Shown: piece by piece, positions 13,942 through 23,288 of the stretch
How positions within the stretch are numbered: the first letter of the stretch is position 1
Layout: the number at the start of each line of letters is the position of its first letter
The notes under the pieces: generated by a model
What the model saw: the letters and a program-made list of their open reading frames with translations, nothing else
Databases searched by the model: none
Told to the model about the DNA's origin: nothing
Source of the DNA: Sulfurimonas sp.
GTDB taxonomy: Bacteria > Campylobacterota > Campylobacteria > Campylobacterales > Sulfurimonadaceae
DNA: 64,000 nt
Assembly (NCBI GenBank): GCA_030949945.1
Contig: JAUZRZ010000025.1
Location: forward strand, 62,001 to 126,000
Direction: 5' to 3'
Position numbers and translations under genes: made by a program

Positions 13942-14677
13942 TATTTCCTCAAACTTGATAAAGACTTGTAGTATGTAGTATCTGACAATCCTGCATCTTC
14001 AAGTACTTCTATTTGTTTTTCTAAAGATATATCAATTTCATCAGCAACACACTTAAAATCATCTGTTAGCCACATCATATCTAAATCTTCTTTTTCAATC
14101 ATATTCTCTGCAAGCAAGCTTGTTTTCTATAAACTCTAAAAGTGGTTTATAAAAGTCAGTTCCAATTATAAATATTTTAACACCTGTAACTTTTCTTGTT
14201 TGTACTAAAGTTAAAGCTTCAAATAGCTCATCTAAAGTTCCAAATCCACCTGGAAAAATTACATAAGCCATTGAATACTTCACTAACATCACTTTTCGCG
14301 AAAAGAAATAGTCAAATGTTAGGTCTTTTGTGGTGTAGGGATTTTTTTCTGCTCATGTGACAAATCAATATTTAAACCAATTGATTCAACATCTTTAAAG
14401 GATGCACCATTATTTGCAGCTTCCATAATACCGGGACCACCACCTGTCATTATATTATAACCACGACTAGCTAAAAGTTTTGCTAAGTCTGTAGCCTGCT
14501 TATAATATATGTTCTTCTTATCAGTTCTAGCACTACCAAAAATTGTAACTGTTGGACCTAGATTCCGAGTTCATCAAAACCTTTCACAAAATCAGCAATA
14601 ATTTTAAAAACACTCCATACATCAGCTGACTTAATATCTTTAATGTATTTTTTCGTTAATTCTCTATCTTTATTCAT
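13941..14677 (-). CDS. LOG-family protein (TIGR00730, lysine decarboxylase-like Rossmann fold), three frameshifts
   Basis: Rebuilt from fragments in three frames. It starts MNKDRELTKKYIKDIK, then has GPTVTIFGSARTDKK, GGGPGIMEAANNGA, and the family signature PGGFGTLDELFEALTLVQ, ending LSSLRK. Members of this family are nucleoside monophosphate phosphoribohydrolases (cytokinin-activating in plants). The bacterial role is less certain. Frame breaks lie near 14563 (one A short), in the run of seven T at 14342-14348 (one short), and near 14111-14118 (one base extra). The corrected length of about 245 residues is typical. The stop overlaps the mnmA start, and fliY lies 4 bases upstream, so it is inside the operon. 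The breaks are probably sequencing errors. A decaying gene is possible, since three breaks fall in 740 bp. Confidence 0.8.
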
Positions 14678-14681
14678 AATT

Positions 14682-15554
14682 TTAGGACTTTAACTGTGTT
14701 AATCGCTCTTTTTTTGTTCCAATTGTTGTAATTTGAACACCGAAATTTCCATCCACAATCACAACTTCACCCTCTGCTATAACATGGTTATCTACTAAGA
14801 TTTCAAGAGGATCATTTGCTAATTGATTTAATTCAATTACTGAACCTATATCCATATTTAAAACATCTTTTAAGAGCATTCTTTTTTTACCAATGCGAAC
14901 TCTTACAGGAAGTTTTACATCCATGATTAAAGCTATATTATTTAATTCATCGTTATTTAAGTGTACATCTTCAGCTGGCTCAGCACTAATAAACTCAGAA
15001 TGATTACTCTCTTTAATAACCGCTTCTTCATCACTTGAAGAGTTCCCATCAAGTAGATTACTCAGCTTTTCATCAATTATAAACATTAAAAGAGAGTTTA
15101 ATGACTCCAAAGAAAATTTATAAACATACATTTTAGCAAAGTTCTCTAAACTTACATCCTCTGCATCACCCATATTTTCAACGCTGGAGACACTAAAAGA
15201 GAGAGCTGGTATCTCTTTTTGTCCAGAAAGAGAGTTGGAGATAGCACCAAATATATTTGACACTATCTCTTTAGTAGCATCAATATCATCTTCATTTACA
15301 TCTTCTCTATCACTTGCCTCTTCACCCATCATCATGTCAGATAATGATGCAGCTAAATTTGGAGGTAGCGCAATCATAGCCTCAGCATCGACAGCACCAC
15401 TAACACTTAACTTTACTAAAACGATAGGAGGAACAATATTTGAAATGATACTTAACTCTTGTTCTTCTTTTAATTCTAAAGATGGAGCAACCCCAACAAG
15501 TGCTTCTATCGTTGCCGTTGTTTCATCCTCAAATAGTTTCATAAATTCACTCAT
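14682..15554 (-). CDS. fliY: Flagellar motor switch protein FliY
   Basis: 290 residues. The N-terminal part is CheC-like (MMGEEASDREDVNEDDIDA and EIVSNIFGAISNSL). The C-terminal 75 residues form a SpoA/FliN domain (LMDVKLPVRVRIGKKR ... VIAEGEVVIVDGNFGVQIT). FliY sits in the C-ring of the flagellar switch and may act on CheY-P. Its start overlaps the end of fliM by 8 bp, so the two are translationally coupled. A separate FliN is not in this window. Confidence 0.93.
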   Translation of the reverse strand: MSEFMKLFEDETTATIEALVGVAPSLELKEEQELSIISNIVPPIVLVKLSVSGAVDAEAMIALPPNLAASLSDMMMGEEASDREDVNEDDIDATKEIVSNIFGAISNSLSGQKEIPALSFSVSSVENMGDAEDVSLENFAKMYVYKFSLESLNSLLMFIIDEKLSNLLDGNSSSDEEAVIKESNHSEFISAEPAEDVHLNNDELNNIALIMDVKLPVRVRIGKKRMLLKDVLNMDIGSVIELNQLANDPLEILVDNHVIAEGEVVIVDGNFGVQITTIGTKKERLTQLKS

Positions 15555-16653
15555 TATCCGACCCCTTCAAATCATCATCATTTTCAATATCATCTATAAT
15601 TTCTCTTACACCCGATATTTTTTCATGGCGTAACTGCTCAAAATTTTCTAGAGCACGTTTGACTGCATCTTTTTCTGTATCTATAATTTCGGTAATTGCT
15701 ATAGATTTCCTAAAACGGCGCAAACCTATTTCACCGCGAAACCTCTCTTTACCATCTACACTCACTGTAACAATATCATCTGCAGCACTTGAGAGTCTTA
15801 AAACATCACCAACATGTAACTCTAAAACATCTCCTAATGTTAAATCAGCATTACCCAAATTTGCTTCAATATCAACCTTGGCACCACCTAAAAGTACTTG
15901 CAACTCTGTATTTCTACTTTTTTTAGAACTTGTCTCATTAAGCATCAAATCACGAGATGCAAGTTTTGGAAGTACTGGTTCTAATGCAATAACAGGATAA
16001 CATATATTCATCATACCAGAACTATGCCCAATAATAATTTCCATAACAACCATAACAACAATTTCATTTTGTGCAACAATTTGAACAACATTAGGACTAG
16101 ACTCTTTGGACTCAATAGTAGGATAAATATCCATAACAGGTCCCCATGCCTCTTTAAGTGTACTCATCATAACCCGTAAAATAGTCTCAAACAGTGAAAG
16201 TTCAATATCTGAGAATTCTCGTGAAGCATCAAAAGGTTCTCCCTTCCCACCTAGCAAACGGTCAAGCATTGGAAATGCAATAGATGGATTAATCTCAATA
16301 ACTCCACTTCCTTCAAGAGGTTTAACAGAAAAAACATTAAATGAAGTTGGATTTGGTAAAGACATCAAAAACTCACCATATGTCATTTGATCTACTGAAT
16401 GAAGCTGTATCTCAACAATAGAACGCATAATTGCAGAAATTTGAGAAGCCAAACTTCTTGCCATTTTATCATGTACACCACGAAAGGCACGAAGTTGTTC
16501 TTTTGAAACTCGATTTGGACGTTTAAAATCATAAAGTGTTACTTGTCTTTGAGGGAGAAGTCCTTCATCACCACTTTCTAAGACATCATCACCCTCATCT
16601 TCTACAACATCGAGTAGTGCATCAATCTCTTCTTGTGAAAGTATGTCTGCCAT
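15547..16653 (-). CDS. fliM: Flagellar motor switch protein FliM
   Basis: 368 residues, starting with the CheY-binding type N-terminus (ILSQEEIDALL). A CheC-like middle domain follows (VDQMTYGEFLMSLPNPTSF ... MLDRLLGGKG), then a C-terminal SpoA domain (ELQVLLGGAKVDIEANLGNADLTLGDVLEL). It forms the C-ring with FliG and FliY and receives CheY-P. It starts 1 base after the fliA stop and overlaps fliY. Confidence 0.95.
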   Translation of the reverse strand: MADILSQEEIDALLDVVEDEGDDVLESGDEGLLPQRQVTLYDFKRPNRVSKEQLRAFRGVHDKMARSLASQISAIMRSIVEIQLHSVDQMTYGEFLMSLPNPTSFNVFSVKPLEGSGVIEINPSIAFPMLDRLLGGKGEPFDASREFSDIELSLFETILRVMMSTLKEAWGPVMDIYPTIESKESSPNVVQIVAQNEIVVMVVMEIIIGHSSGMMNICYPVIALEPVLPKLASRDLMLNETSSKKSRNTELQVLLGGAKVDIEANLGNADLTLGDVLELHVGDVLRLSSAADDIVTVSVDGKERFRGEIGLRRFRKSIAITEIIDTEKDAVKRALENFEQLRHEKISGVREIIDDIENDDDLKGSDNE

Positions 16654-16654
16654 T

Positions 16655-17341
16655 TTAAGCTCCTATACTTTCTTTGATTTTTTGTATAACTGATTTATGA
16701 ATTTGTGAGATACGAGACTCTGTTATATCCAAAATATTGCTAATTTCTTTGAGTGTTAGCTCTTCAAAATAATAGAGTTGAATAATCATCTGTTCTCTCT
16801 CTTTGTATGCACTTAATATTTTTTTTATCACCTCAACAAGTTGATCTTTTTCTACCTGGGCTAATGCTGCCCCTTCATCGCCTACTTGCAGTTGATCATG
16901 TAAGGGCATAACAGTATAAATACTCGAAGCAATACGTGCATCATGGACTTTTTCAACACTCTCTTCTAGCAACTCAGCTAACTCAACATCACTTGGCTCT
17001 TCATCATGTGTTAAAAGGTGCTCCTCAACTGCATAGTCTATTGCTTTAACCAGTTTACGGCTAGCACGACTCAATATATCTAAACTTCTGAGATAATCTA
17101 GCATCGCACCATATACTCTCTTCTTTGCATATCCCCAAAAAGAATCATTAAGTGCTTCATCGTAACGGCGAGCAAGTCGTACCAGTTCTTCAGTTCCAAT
17201 AGCACTAAGATCTGAGAAATCAACACTACTTGGAAGTCTCTCTTTGAGCCTGTATGCCATACCTTTTACTGCAGGAAGATATGCAATAGCTAGTTCATCC
17301 TCTTTATGTTTTAACTCATCTGTATAGGCATTAGCACTCAT
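16655..17341 (-). CDS. fliA: RNA polymerase sigma-28 factor FliA
   Basis: 228 residues. Region 2 contains VDFSDLSAIGTEELVRLARRYD, and region 4 has the helix-turn-helix LTLKEISNILDITESRISQIHKSVIQKIKESI. It directs transcription of late flagellar genes and is normally held by the anti-sigma factor FlgM, which is not seen here. It overlaps the upstream small membrane protein gene by 4 bp. Confidence 0.95.
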   Translation of the reverse strand: MSANAYTDELKHKEDELAIAYLPAVKGMAYRLKERLPSSVDFSDLSAIGTEELVRLARRYDEALNDSFWGYAKKRVYGAMLDYLRSLDILSRASRKLVKAIDYAVEEHLLTHDEEPSDVELAELLEESVEKVHDARIASSIYTVMPLHDQLQVGDEGAALAQVEKDQLVEVIKKILSAYKEREQMIIQLYYFEELTLKEISNILDITESRISQIHKSVIQKIKESIGA

Positions 17342-17673
17342 GCTGGGAGTCCATCATTATCATCTGAGTTCATTTTCATAGCGGCATCTGTAATTTTAAT
17401 AGCCGAGTCAATCAAACGTTCACGTTTGTTAATCTCTTTAACAAAAACATCTAAATCACCCTCATGTCTATCTCTTGGAAAGTCATATGATCTTGCCGTT
17501 AAAGTTTTATAGTATAGTGCAATTATGATGTGAGAGAACAGATAAAAGAAAATTGTTATTAGGGATGTATATATAAATAGACCACTAGCATCAAAGGATT
17601 TTAAAATTCCAAAGATTATTCCGACAAAGAATCCTTGAACTGTAAAAAAATAGACATAATTTTCACCTAACAT
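17338..17673 (-). CDS. Small membrane protein between flhG and fliA
   Basis: 111 residues with two predicted membrane segments (YVYFFTVQGFFVGIIFGIL and GLFIYTSLITIFFYLFSHII), then a cytoplasmic charged tail (FVKEINKRERLIDSAIKI). A protein of this size at this position is, from memory, conserved in Campylobacter flagellar operons (Cj0062c position). Its function is not established. It overlaps fliA by 4 bp, so it is part of the flagellar transcription unit. Confidence 0.8.
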   Translation of the reverse strand: MLGENYVYFFTVQGFFVGIIFGILKSFDASGLFIYTSLITIFFYLFSHIIIALYYKTLTARSYDFPRDRHEGDLDVFVKEINKRERLIDSAIKITDAAMKMNSDDNDGLPA

Positions 17674-17691
17674 TTACTACCCCAAACTCTA

Positions 17692-18576
17692 TTAAAAATG
17701 TTGTATTAGTCTCTTAAATAGACCAGAGAGACCACTTTCATTGGAACTAACCAGCACATTTCGTTCCAGCTTATGCACTATTTTCATAGCGATGACTTCA
17801 ATATCCCTAGCTGGGACAGAAGCTGGGTACTGTGAACAAAACAGTGCTCTTTGTTTAACAGAAGAAGAAACCTTAATATCTGCATTTATTTTACCCATAA
17901 GTTGTAAGTTAAGATTTGACTTGATATTAGAACTAGCAACTTTTTTAATCTTCTCAAAAACTGCAGTAGCCTCTCTCTCATTTTTCACTTGATTCATTAT
18001 CATACTTACATCATCACGAAGTGTAGCTATTGTTTTGATAGTTGCATAGGCATCTGTAATTGCCGCAGGATCAGGTACAGTCACAACAACAACATCATCT
18101 GCTGCATTTAAGAACATCTGTATATGCTCTCCTATTCCAGCACCAGTATCAATAATCATTACATCAAGTTTATCTAAAATCTTTGCTTCTTCCATAAATC
18201 GCTCAAAGAGTGCTAAGTCTGAATACTTTAATATCTCATCACCACTCTCCCCCGGAATAAGAATCAAATTTCTTGTAATAGGAATTAATATATCACTTAC
18301 AGTTGCTTCACCTTTAAGTACATGTAAAATATTTTTTTTTATTTTAACATTAAACATCACATCAAGATTAGCAAGCCCTATATCTGCATCAAATATCCCA
18401 ACATTGAGCCCTTTTTGTGAAAGTGTATATGCAAGGTTTGAACTAATTGTACTTTTTCCTACACCACCCTTACCACTTGTAATAGCAATAAAGCGTGTTT
18501 TTTTAGATGTTGTCTTAACACCATCACTATTGGATGCAACGAGCTCTTCTAATTTTTGAGCCTGATGACCTATCAT
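17692..18576 (-). CDS. flhG: MinD-like ATPase FlhG (YlxH), flagellar number regulator
   Basis: 294 residues of the MinD/ParA type. The deviant Walker A GKGGVGKSTISSNLA is near residue 35. The switch regions FDADIGLANLDVMF and DVMIIDTGAGIGEHIQMFL follow. With FlhF it sets flagellar number and position, and in this phylum it also affects division site placement. It overlaps flhF by 4 bp. The 15-base gap to the next gene is short, so it lies in the same operon. Confidence 0.95.
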   Translation of the reverse strand: MIGHQAQKLEELVASNSDGVKTTSKKTRFIAITSGKGGVGKSTISSNLAYTLSQKGLNVGIFDADIGLANLDVMFNVKIKKNILHVLKGEATVSDILIPITRNLILIPGESGDEILKYSDLALFERFMEEAKILDKLDVMIIDTGAGIGEHIQMFLNAADDVVVVTVPDPAAITDAYATIKTIATLRDDVSMIMNQVKNEREATAVFEKIKKVASSNIKSNLNLQLMGKINADIKVSSSVKQRALFCSQYPASVPARDIEVIAMKIVHKLERNVLVSSNESGLSGLFKRLIQHF

Positions 18577-19862
18577 GCTTTACTCCTATTAAATCCATTA
18601 AGTAAACACTCAACTAAAAAATCACTACTTGCACAGACTAAGTCTTCGGGCACTTCTTGTCCAACTGAAAAGTAAGCTATAGGCTTTTTAATTTCATAGC
18701 CTAGTGAAAAAATATTACCAAAACCCATAGTCTCATCTAATTTTGTAAACATAAGACTATCTACTCCTAAGGTTGAAAAGTTATCATATGTAACTTTTAA
18801 GTCTTCATATTTTATAGAACTCGGCATTACGAGTACTACTTCTACTTCAAACTCTGTACTATTATTATTTAAGCATTCATGTATTTTTTCTATTTTTCCT
18901 TTATCATAAGGAGATGATCCCATAGTATCAATAAGAATATAATCACAATAACGAAGAGAATCTAAGGCACTTGTAAATTCAGGAGGGTCAACAACAGTTT
19001 CTATCCCTAACTTCATCATTCTTGCATACTGCATAAGTTGCTCAACTGCACCAATCCTGTAGGTATCTAATACAACTAAACCGACCTTATATTTTTTTTG
19101 CATTAAAAAAGAGTAACGTGCTGCAAGTTTTGCGATGCTAGTTGTTTTTCCAACACCAGTTGGTCCAACAAGCATAATAACTTTTTTTGTACCAATCTTA
19201 AGGAGTGGTTCTCTTCGTATTGGAACCATCTTTCTAAGTATAGTTTGAAAATAACGTTTAACAGTTACAGAGTTTTCACGCATTTTAAAAGGCATATGCT
19301 CTAAGGTAATCTTCATTAGCTCGTCAAGATGTTTTTTATTCATACCACTCTGAGAGGCCAGTCTATAGATCTCTGCAAATTCTGATGGAATTTGACTCTC
19401 TATATCTGGTGATTTTTCATCCCAAAACATATTTTGAATAATTTTCACTTTGTCAGTAAGTTTATTTATTTCTGATTTTATCTCTTTGAGTTCTCTTGGT
19501 TCAGGGAGTGGAGTAACTGGTGTGTGACTCTGTCTAGGTGGCACCATATATTGAGCTATTGGGTCATCTGTTACACGAGAAACTTTTGCAATCTGTTCCG
19601 CTGCATTAGAGAGGTCAAAAAGAACATCTTCGCTCTCTTGTTTTAAGGGTCTTTGCTCTGAGAGTGGTATAGAAGACTTCTTATAATTTGAGGGCAGCAT
19701 ATCCTCTTCTATCCCAATTATAATCTCATAGAGTCCCTCTTTACCAAAAGATTTTTTACGAACTTCTTTCGTCTCTATAAGCATACCCTCATCACCAATT
19801 TCAAGCTTTGCTTTTTTAAGTGCAGCAGATGGAGTAGCACCTGTAAATGTTAATATTTTCAT
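18573..19862 (-). CDS. flhF: SRP-type GTPase FlhF
   Basis: 429 residues. The N-terminal B domain is variable. The NG domain has the P-loop GPTGVGKTTSIAKLAARY, DTYRIGAVEQL, DTMGSSPYD and TKLDET. It places the polar flagellum and is needed for flagellar gene expression in Campylobacterota. Overlaps on both sides (4 bp each with flhG and folK) show tight coupling. Confidence 0.95.
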   Translation of the reverse strand: MKILTFTGATPSAALKKAKLEIGDEGMLIETKEVRKKSFGKEGLYEIIIGIEEDMLPSNYKKSSIPLSEQRPLKQESEDVLFDLSNAAEQIAKVSRVTDDPIAQYMVPPRQSHTPVTPLPEPRELKEIKSEINKLTDKVKIIQNMFWDEKSPDIESQIPSEFAEIYRLASQSGMNKKHLDELMKITLEHMPFKMRENSVTVKRYFQTILRKMVPIRREPLLKIGTKKVIMLVGPTGVGKTTSIAKLAARYSFLMQKKYKVGLVVLDTYRIGAVEQLMQYARMMKLGIETVVDPPEFTSALDSLRYCDYILIDTMGSSPYDKGKIEKIHECLNNNSTEFEVEVVLVMPSSIKYEDLKVTYDNFSTLGVDSLMFTKLDETMGFGNIFSLGYEIKKPIAYFSVGQEVPEDLVCASSDFLVECLLNGFNRSKA

Positions 19863-20347
19863 AAACGCAGACCTGAGAGTGGGATAAGAACACTTTCACG
19901 CTCAGACCAAGCAGGATGAGGAAGTGTTAACTTATCTGTATTCATAACTAAGTTATCAAAAAATATAATATCCAAATCTAAGGTCCTTGGTGCATTAGCA
20001 AAACTTCTTTTTCTACCAAATTTTTTTTCTAGTCTCATGAGGTAGTCTAAAAAAACCTTGGCATTCATTGATGTTTTTATCAGTATTGTTGTATTTAAAA
20101 AATCCTCTTGCTCTGTAAAACCAAAAGGAGGATTTTTCAAAATCAACGATGTTTGTATTATTACTACTCTTTTATCTTTTTGAATTTCAAAAAAGAGATG
20201 TTCAAAACGCCGCTGAACATCTCCAACATTTCCACCAACACCTATCACAACTTTATGTCTATGTGTAGAAGTTTTTCTACGAGTCCATGGAAAATGTTTA
20301 GATGAGTAAACACTCAATGTTTCACTTAGAGAGTGTTTTAAGGGCAT
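19859..20347 (-). CDS. folK: 6-hydroxymethyl-7,8-dihydropterin pyrophosphokinase (HPPK)
   Basis: 162 residues. Motifs are GVGGNVGDVQRRFEHLF near residue 38 and RTLDLDIIFFDN near residue 122. It transfers pyrophosphate from ATP to the pterin in folate synthesis. About 28 residues precede the usual start of the fold (MPLKHSLSETLSVYSSKHFP), an N-terminal extension also seen in relatives. It overlaps flhF. FolB, the preceding enzyme of the pathway, is encoded at 44275. Confidence 0.93.
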   Translation of the reverse strand: MPLKHSLSETLSVYSSKHFPWTRRKTSTHRHKVVIGVGGNVGDVQRRFEHLFFEIQKDKRVVIIQTSLILKNPPFGFTEQEDFLNTTILIKTSMNAKVFLDYLMRLEKKFGRKRSFANAPRTLDLDIIFFDNLVMNTDKLTLPHPAWSERESVLIPLSGLRL

Positions 20348-20351
20348 TTTG

Positions 20352-20822
20352 CTAGGCTTGCTTTTGCTGAGCTTCTTGTGCTGCTTTTATCTCATTCATA
20401 ATTTGAAGCATTCCCATCATTGCTAAGTGGTATCCAAAAGGACCAAAACCTATAATAGATGAAGAACATACAGGTGCTAACATATTCTCTTTTCTAAACT
20501 CTTCGCGTCTATGAATGTTTGAAATGTGTACCTCAATAGTTGGAATACTTACAGCACTAATCGCATCACGAATAGCGATTGAAGTGTGAGTATATGCAGC
20601 AGCATTAATGATAATACCTTGTGCTTCACCATAACACTCTTGAACCTTATCAACAAGTTCACCCTCTAAATTGCTTTGAAAAAATTCAATCTCTACACCA
20701 TTTTGACTTGCTACATCTTTCATTTGAGCATGTATTTGCTCTAGCTTCATTGGACCATAAATATTTGTCTCTCTAACACCGAGCATGTTTAAATTAGGAC
20801 CTTGAATAACTACTATTTTCAT
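20352..20822 (-). CDS. aroQ: Type II 3-dehydroquinate dehydratase
   Basis: 156 residues, the usual length of the dodecameric type II enzyme of the shikimate pathway. Motifs are [13 protein letters not shown] at the N-terminus (catalytic Tyr in the flexible loop, NIYGP), [15 protein letters not shown], and [14 protein letters not shown] with the catalytic histidine. It is the first gene of the minus-strand unit that runs to mnmA. Its upstream region is shared divergently with the next gene. Confidence 0.95.
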   Translation of the reverse strand: MKIVVIQGPNLNMLGVRETNIYGPMKLEQIHAQMKDVASQNGVEIEFFQSNLEGELVDKVQECYGEAQGIIINAAAYTHTSIAIRDAISAVSIPTIEVHISNIHRREEFRKENMLAPVCSSSIIGFGPFGYHLAMMGMLQIMNEIKAAQEAQQKQA

Positions 20823-20877
20823 TAATTAACCTTTATATAGATATAAAGCCATTTTATCGAAATTAATATTAAAAGTG

Positions 20878-20883
20878 TATAAT
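20878..20883 (+). promoter_or_regulatory. -10 box of the amidohydrolase-sppA unit
   Basis: TATAAT in an 84-bp divergent intergenic region, 24 bases before the first ATG (20907) of the + strand gene. The aroQ promoter must lie in the same region on the other strand, where TAAAAT and TATAT stretches are candidates. Confidence 0.5.
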
Positions 20884-20906
20884 CAAACTTATATATTCAA
20901 ATAAAG

Positions 20907-22137
20907 ATGAGACAGATGCAAATAATAACACCACATTTTATATATTTTAGAGATAGAATTAGTACAAACCTATCAGTTGCTTTTGATAAAACCATAAAAA
21001 AAATCGCTCCTATTGAAGAACTCAGAGAAGAGTTCCCAAATGCAGAAATAACTACCTTGAGAGAAAACTCACTCCTTATGCCAGGGTTTATAAATGCCCA
21101 TGTTCATATAGAATTTTCAGCAAATAAAACACAACTAAGTTATGGAGATTTTATGTCGTGGCTTTATAGTGTAATAGAAAACCGTGAGGATCTTATTGGT
21201 GGTTGCGACAATGAGTGTATGAGTAAGGCAATAGATACTATGCTCACAAATGGTATCACGACATTTGGTGCTATTAGTTCACATGGTATGGATCTTGATG
21301 CCTGTGCAAATGCCAAACAAAATGTTGTCTTTTTTAATGAGTTAATCGGTTCACAAGCAACTATGGCTGACACCCTTTTTACAGATTTTTTATCGCGTTT
21401 AGATGCAAGTAAAAGTATTAAACGCAGTGGGTTTCAAGCAGGAGTTGCAATTCATTCTCCTTATGCGGTGCATCCTGTACTCATAAAAAAAGCCATTAAC
21501 ATAGTAAAAAATGAGAACTTAGCACTTACTGCTCACTTTATGGAAAGTTTAGCTGAGAGAGATTGGCTTGATTCAAGTGATGGAGAGTTTAAAAAGTTTT
21601 TTATCGACTTACTAAAACAAGAACAAAATGTTAGCGATGCAAAAGAGTTTTTAACACACTTCGATGGTGTAAAAGCTTCACTCACACATGTTACAAATGC
21701 AAGTCAAAGCGAGCTTGAGACACTTTCTAAAAATGGGCATATAGTAATTCACTGCCCAATCTCTAATCGTCTCCTTGGTAACCCAACACTCAATATAGAA
21801 GAGCTAAATAAGAAAAACATAAAATGGATTGTCGCAACAGACGGTCTGAGTTCAAACTATAAACTTGACCTTTTTGAAGAGATGAAGGTATCTCTTTTTA
21901 TGCATGCGGATGCTCCCTTGCTTGGTTTTGCTAAAGCTCTTATAGACGGAGTTACACTAAATGCAGCGGAGGCACTTGGAGTAAACGCAGGCGAAATTGC
22001 ACTAGGGTAAAAATGCAGACATGATTGTACTTGACTTAGATGCCCAGCCAACAGAGGAGTTAGCCATTCATTTAATACTGCATCGCTACAATATATCAAA
22101 AGTTTACATTCAGGGTAAACTAGAAAAGGAAAACTAA
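20907..22137 (+). CDS. Aminofutalosine deaminase-like metal-dependent hydrolase, frameshifted near 3' end
   Basis: Amidohydrolase-superfamily enzyme of about 410 residues. Metal and substrate motifs are MPGFINAHVHIEFS (HxH), GVAIHSPYAVHP, LTAHFMESLAERDW, and ATDGLSSN with the catalytic Asp. Its position before sppA matches the futalosine-pathway deaminase annotated in relatives, so a role in menaquinone synthesis is likely but not proved by motifs alone. Removing one G from GGG 22005-22007 restores GKNADMIVLDLDAQPTEE through to TAA at 22135. Starts at 20907 and 20916 are both possible. The second gives MQIITPHFIYFRD. The sppA ATG follows after one base. Confidence 0.82.
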
Positions 22138-22138
22138 G

Positions 22139-23008
22139 ATGGACACCATTAAAAAGATATTTTTACCAATAACACTACCACTAAAATTTATTCAAGAACA
22201 TTTCAAAGCAATGCTCTTTTTGCTACTCCTTTTTCTGCTCTTCGCACCACAGAGTGAACAAGACTTACAGCCCCACAATCTTCAAGAAATTTTTCTAGTA
22301 GGTCCTATTATGGATGCAACTGAAGTAGTTCAACAGATAGATAATGCTGCAAATAATAAAGATATTAAAGGTGTCTTACTGACCATAGACTCTCCTGGTG
22401 GTGCTGTCGCTCCATCTATTGAAATAGCCTATGCTATAAAACGGCTCAAGAAGGTAAAACCTGTTGTTGCCTATGCTAAAGGAACTATTGCGAGTGGAAG
22501 TTATTATGCGAGTATCTGGGCAGATGAAATTATTGCTAACCCTGGAAGTATGGTTGGAAGTATTGGAGTTATTATGCAAGGAGCTGATTTAAGTGGTATT
22601 ATGCAAAAAATTGGTATCAAAACGCAGTCAGTAAAAGCAGGAAAATATAAACAAATAGGTACACCAGATAGACAATGGGCTGACTTTGAAGTCAATGAGT
22701 TAAACAAGGTTATACAAGGAACTTACGATATGTTTAGCAAAGATGTAGCCGATGCCAGAGGTTTAGACATCAAAAAACGCGACTTCTTTGCTAATGCACA
22801 TATATTTACAGCAGCACAAGCTAAAGAGGTTGGACTTATTGATTCTTTAGGTGTTGGATTTGATGCAAAAGCCAAACTAGTAGAACTAACCGCTGTAGCT
22901 AATCCAGTCTGGAATAAAGAAGATAAGTTTGATAAACTTATCAAAAAGCTATCTGCTTCAACAGCCATAACTCTTCACACATACTTTCCGAGTATGGTAC
23001 TAAAATAA
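22139..23008 (+). CDS. sppA: Signal peptide peptidase SppA
   Basis: 289 residues, the short single-domain form. A membrane anchor lies near residues 20-38 (HFKAMLFLLLLFLLFAP). The S49 core follows, with LTIDSPGGAVAPS, the nucleophile region AKGTIASGSYYAS, GSIGVI and SVKAGKYKQIG (catalytic Lys region). It digests leftover signal peptides in the inner membrane. It is co-directional and nearly contiguous with the hydrolase gene upstream. Confidence 0.95.
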   Translation: MDTIKKIFLPITLPLKFIQEHFKAMLFLLLLFLLFAPQSEQDLQPHNLQEIFLVGPIMDATEVVQQIDNAANNKDIKGVLLTIDSPGGAVAPSIEIAYAIKRLKKVKPVVAYAKGTIASGSYYASIWADEIIANPGSMVGSIGVIMQGADLSGIMQKIGIKTQSVKAGKYKQIGTPDRQWADFEVNELNKVIQGTYDMFSKDVADARGLDIKKRDFFANAHIFTAAQAKEVGLIDSLGVGFDAKAKLVELTAVANPVWNKEDKFDKLIKKLSASTAITLHTYFPSMVLK

Positions 23009-23017
23009 ACGGGCTTA

Positions 23018-23288
23018 TAAGTGCCTGACAAGAATAAATGCCATAATTCAATGAGAAAAGAAGCTATAATATGTGAGGCAAAAAGACGCAGGAGCTACTA
23101 GTAGCTTCAAGTATTTTTAACGAAGCAGATTGTAGCTTCTTGTCTCACCCGTAGGGGCAATCTTTTAAAAGGCTTACCTTCTGTGTTAAACTTCATTCAA
23201 TAATACTAGTATCGCCAAATAAAGTTTGCCTTGAATCTAAACCTTTTAAAGATTGTTGAATATGACATTTATTCTTGTCAGGCACTTA
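23018..23288 (+). repeat. 271-bp noncoding element with 23-bp perfect terminal inverted repeats (MITE-like)
   Basis: The left arm 23018-23040 and right arm 23266-23288 are perfect inverted copies over 23 bp (core GTGCCTGACAAGAATAAATG). The interior has further nested pairings: CAATCTTTTAAAAGG near 23158 with CCTTTTAAAGATTG near 23242, the palindrome ATACTAGTAT, and GTGAGGCAAAAAG with CTTCTTGTCTCAC, which would enclose a GAGCTACTAGTAGCTTC hairpin. A TATAAT at about 23066-23071 precedes the last. No protein frame is present. The right arm overlaps the last codons and stop of the minus-strand gene ending at 23278. It fits a non-autonomous transposon relic or a structured intergenic RNA element. 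No transposase is nearby. Confidence 0.7.

Noticed and set aside
23050-23170. Possible riboswitch or 4.5S RNA in the intergenic element
   Set aside because: A folded segment with GCAAAAAGACGC resembles part of a c-di-GMP-I riboswitch at first sight, but the other conserved blocks are absent and no gene lies downstream in the right place. Kept only as structure inside the repeat.
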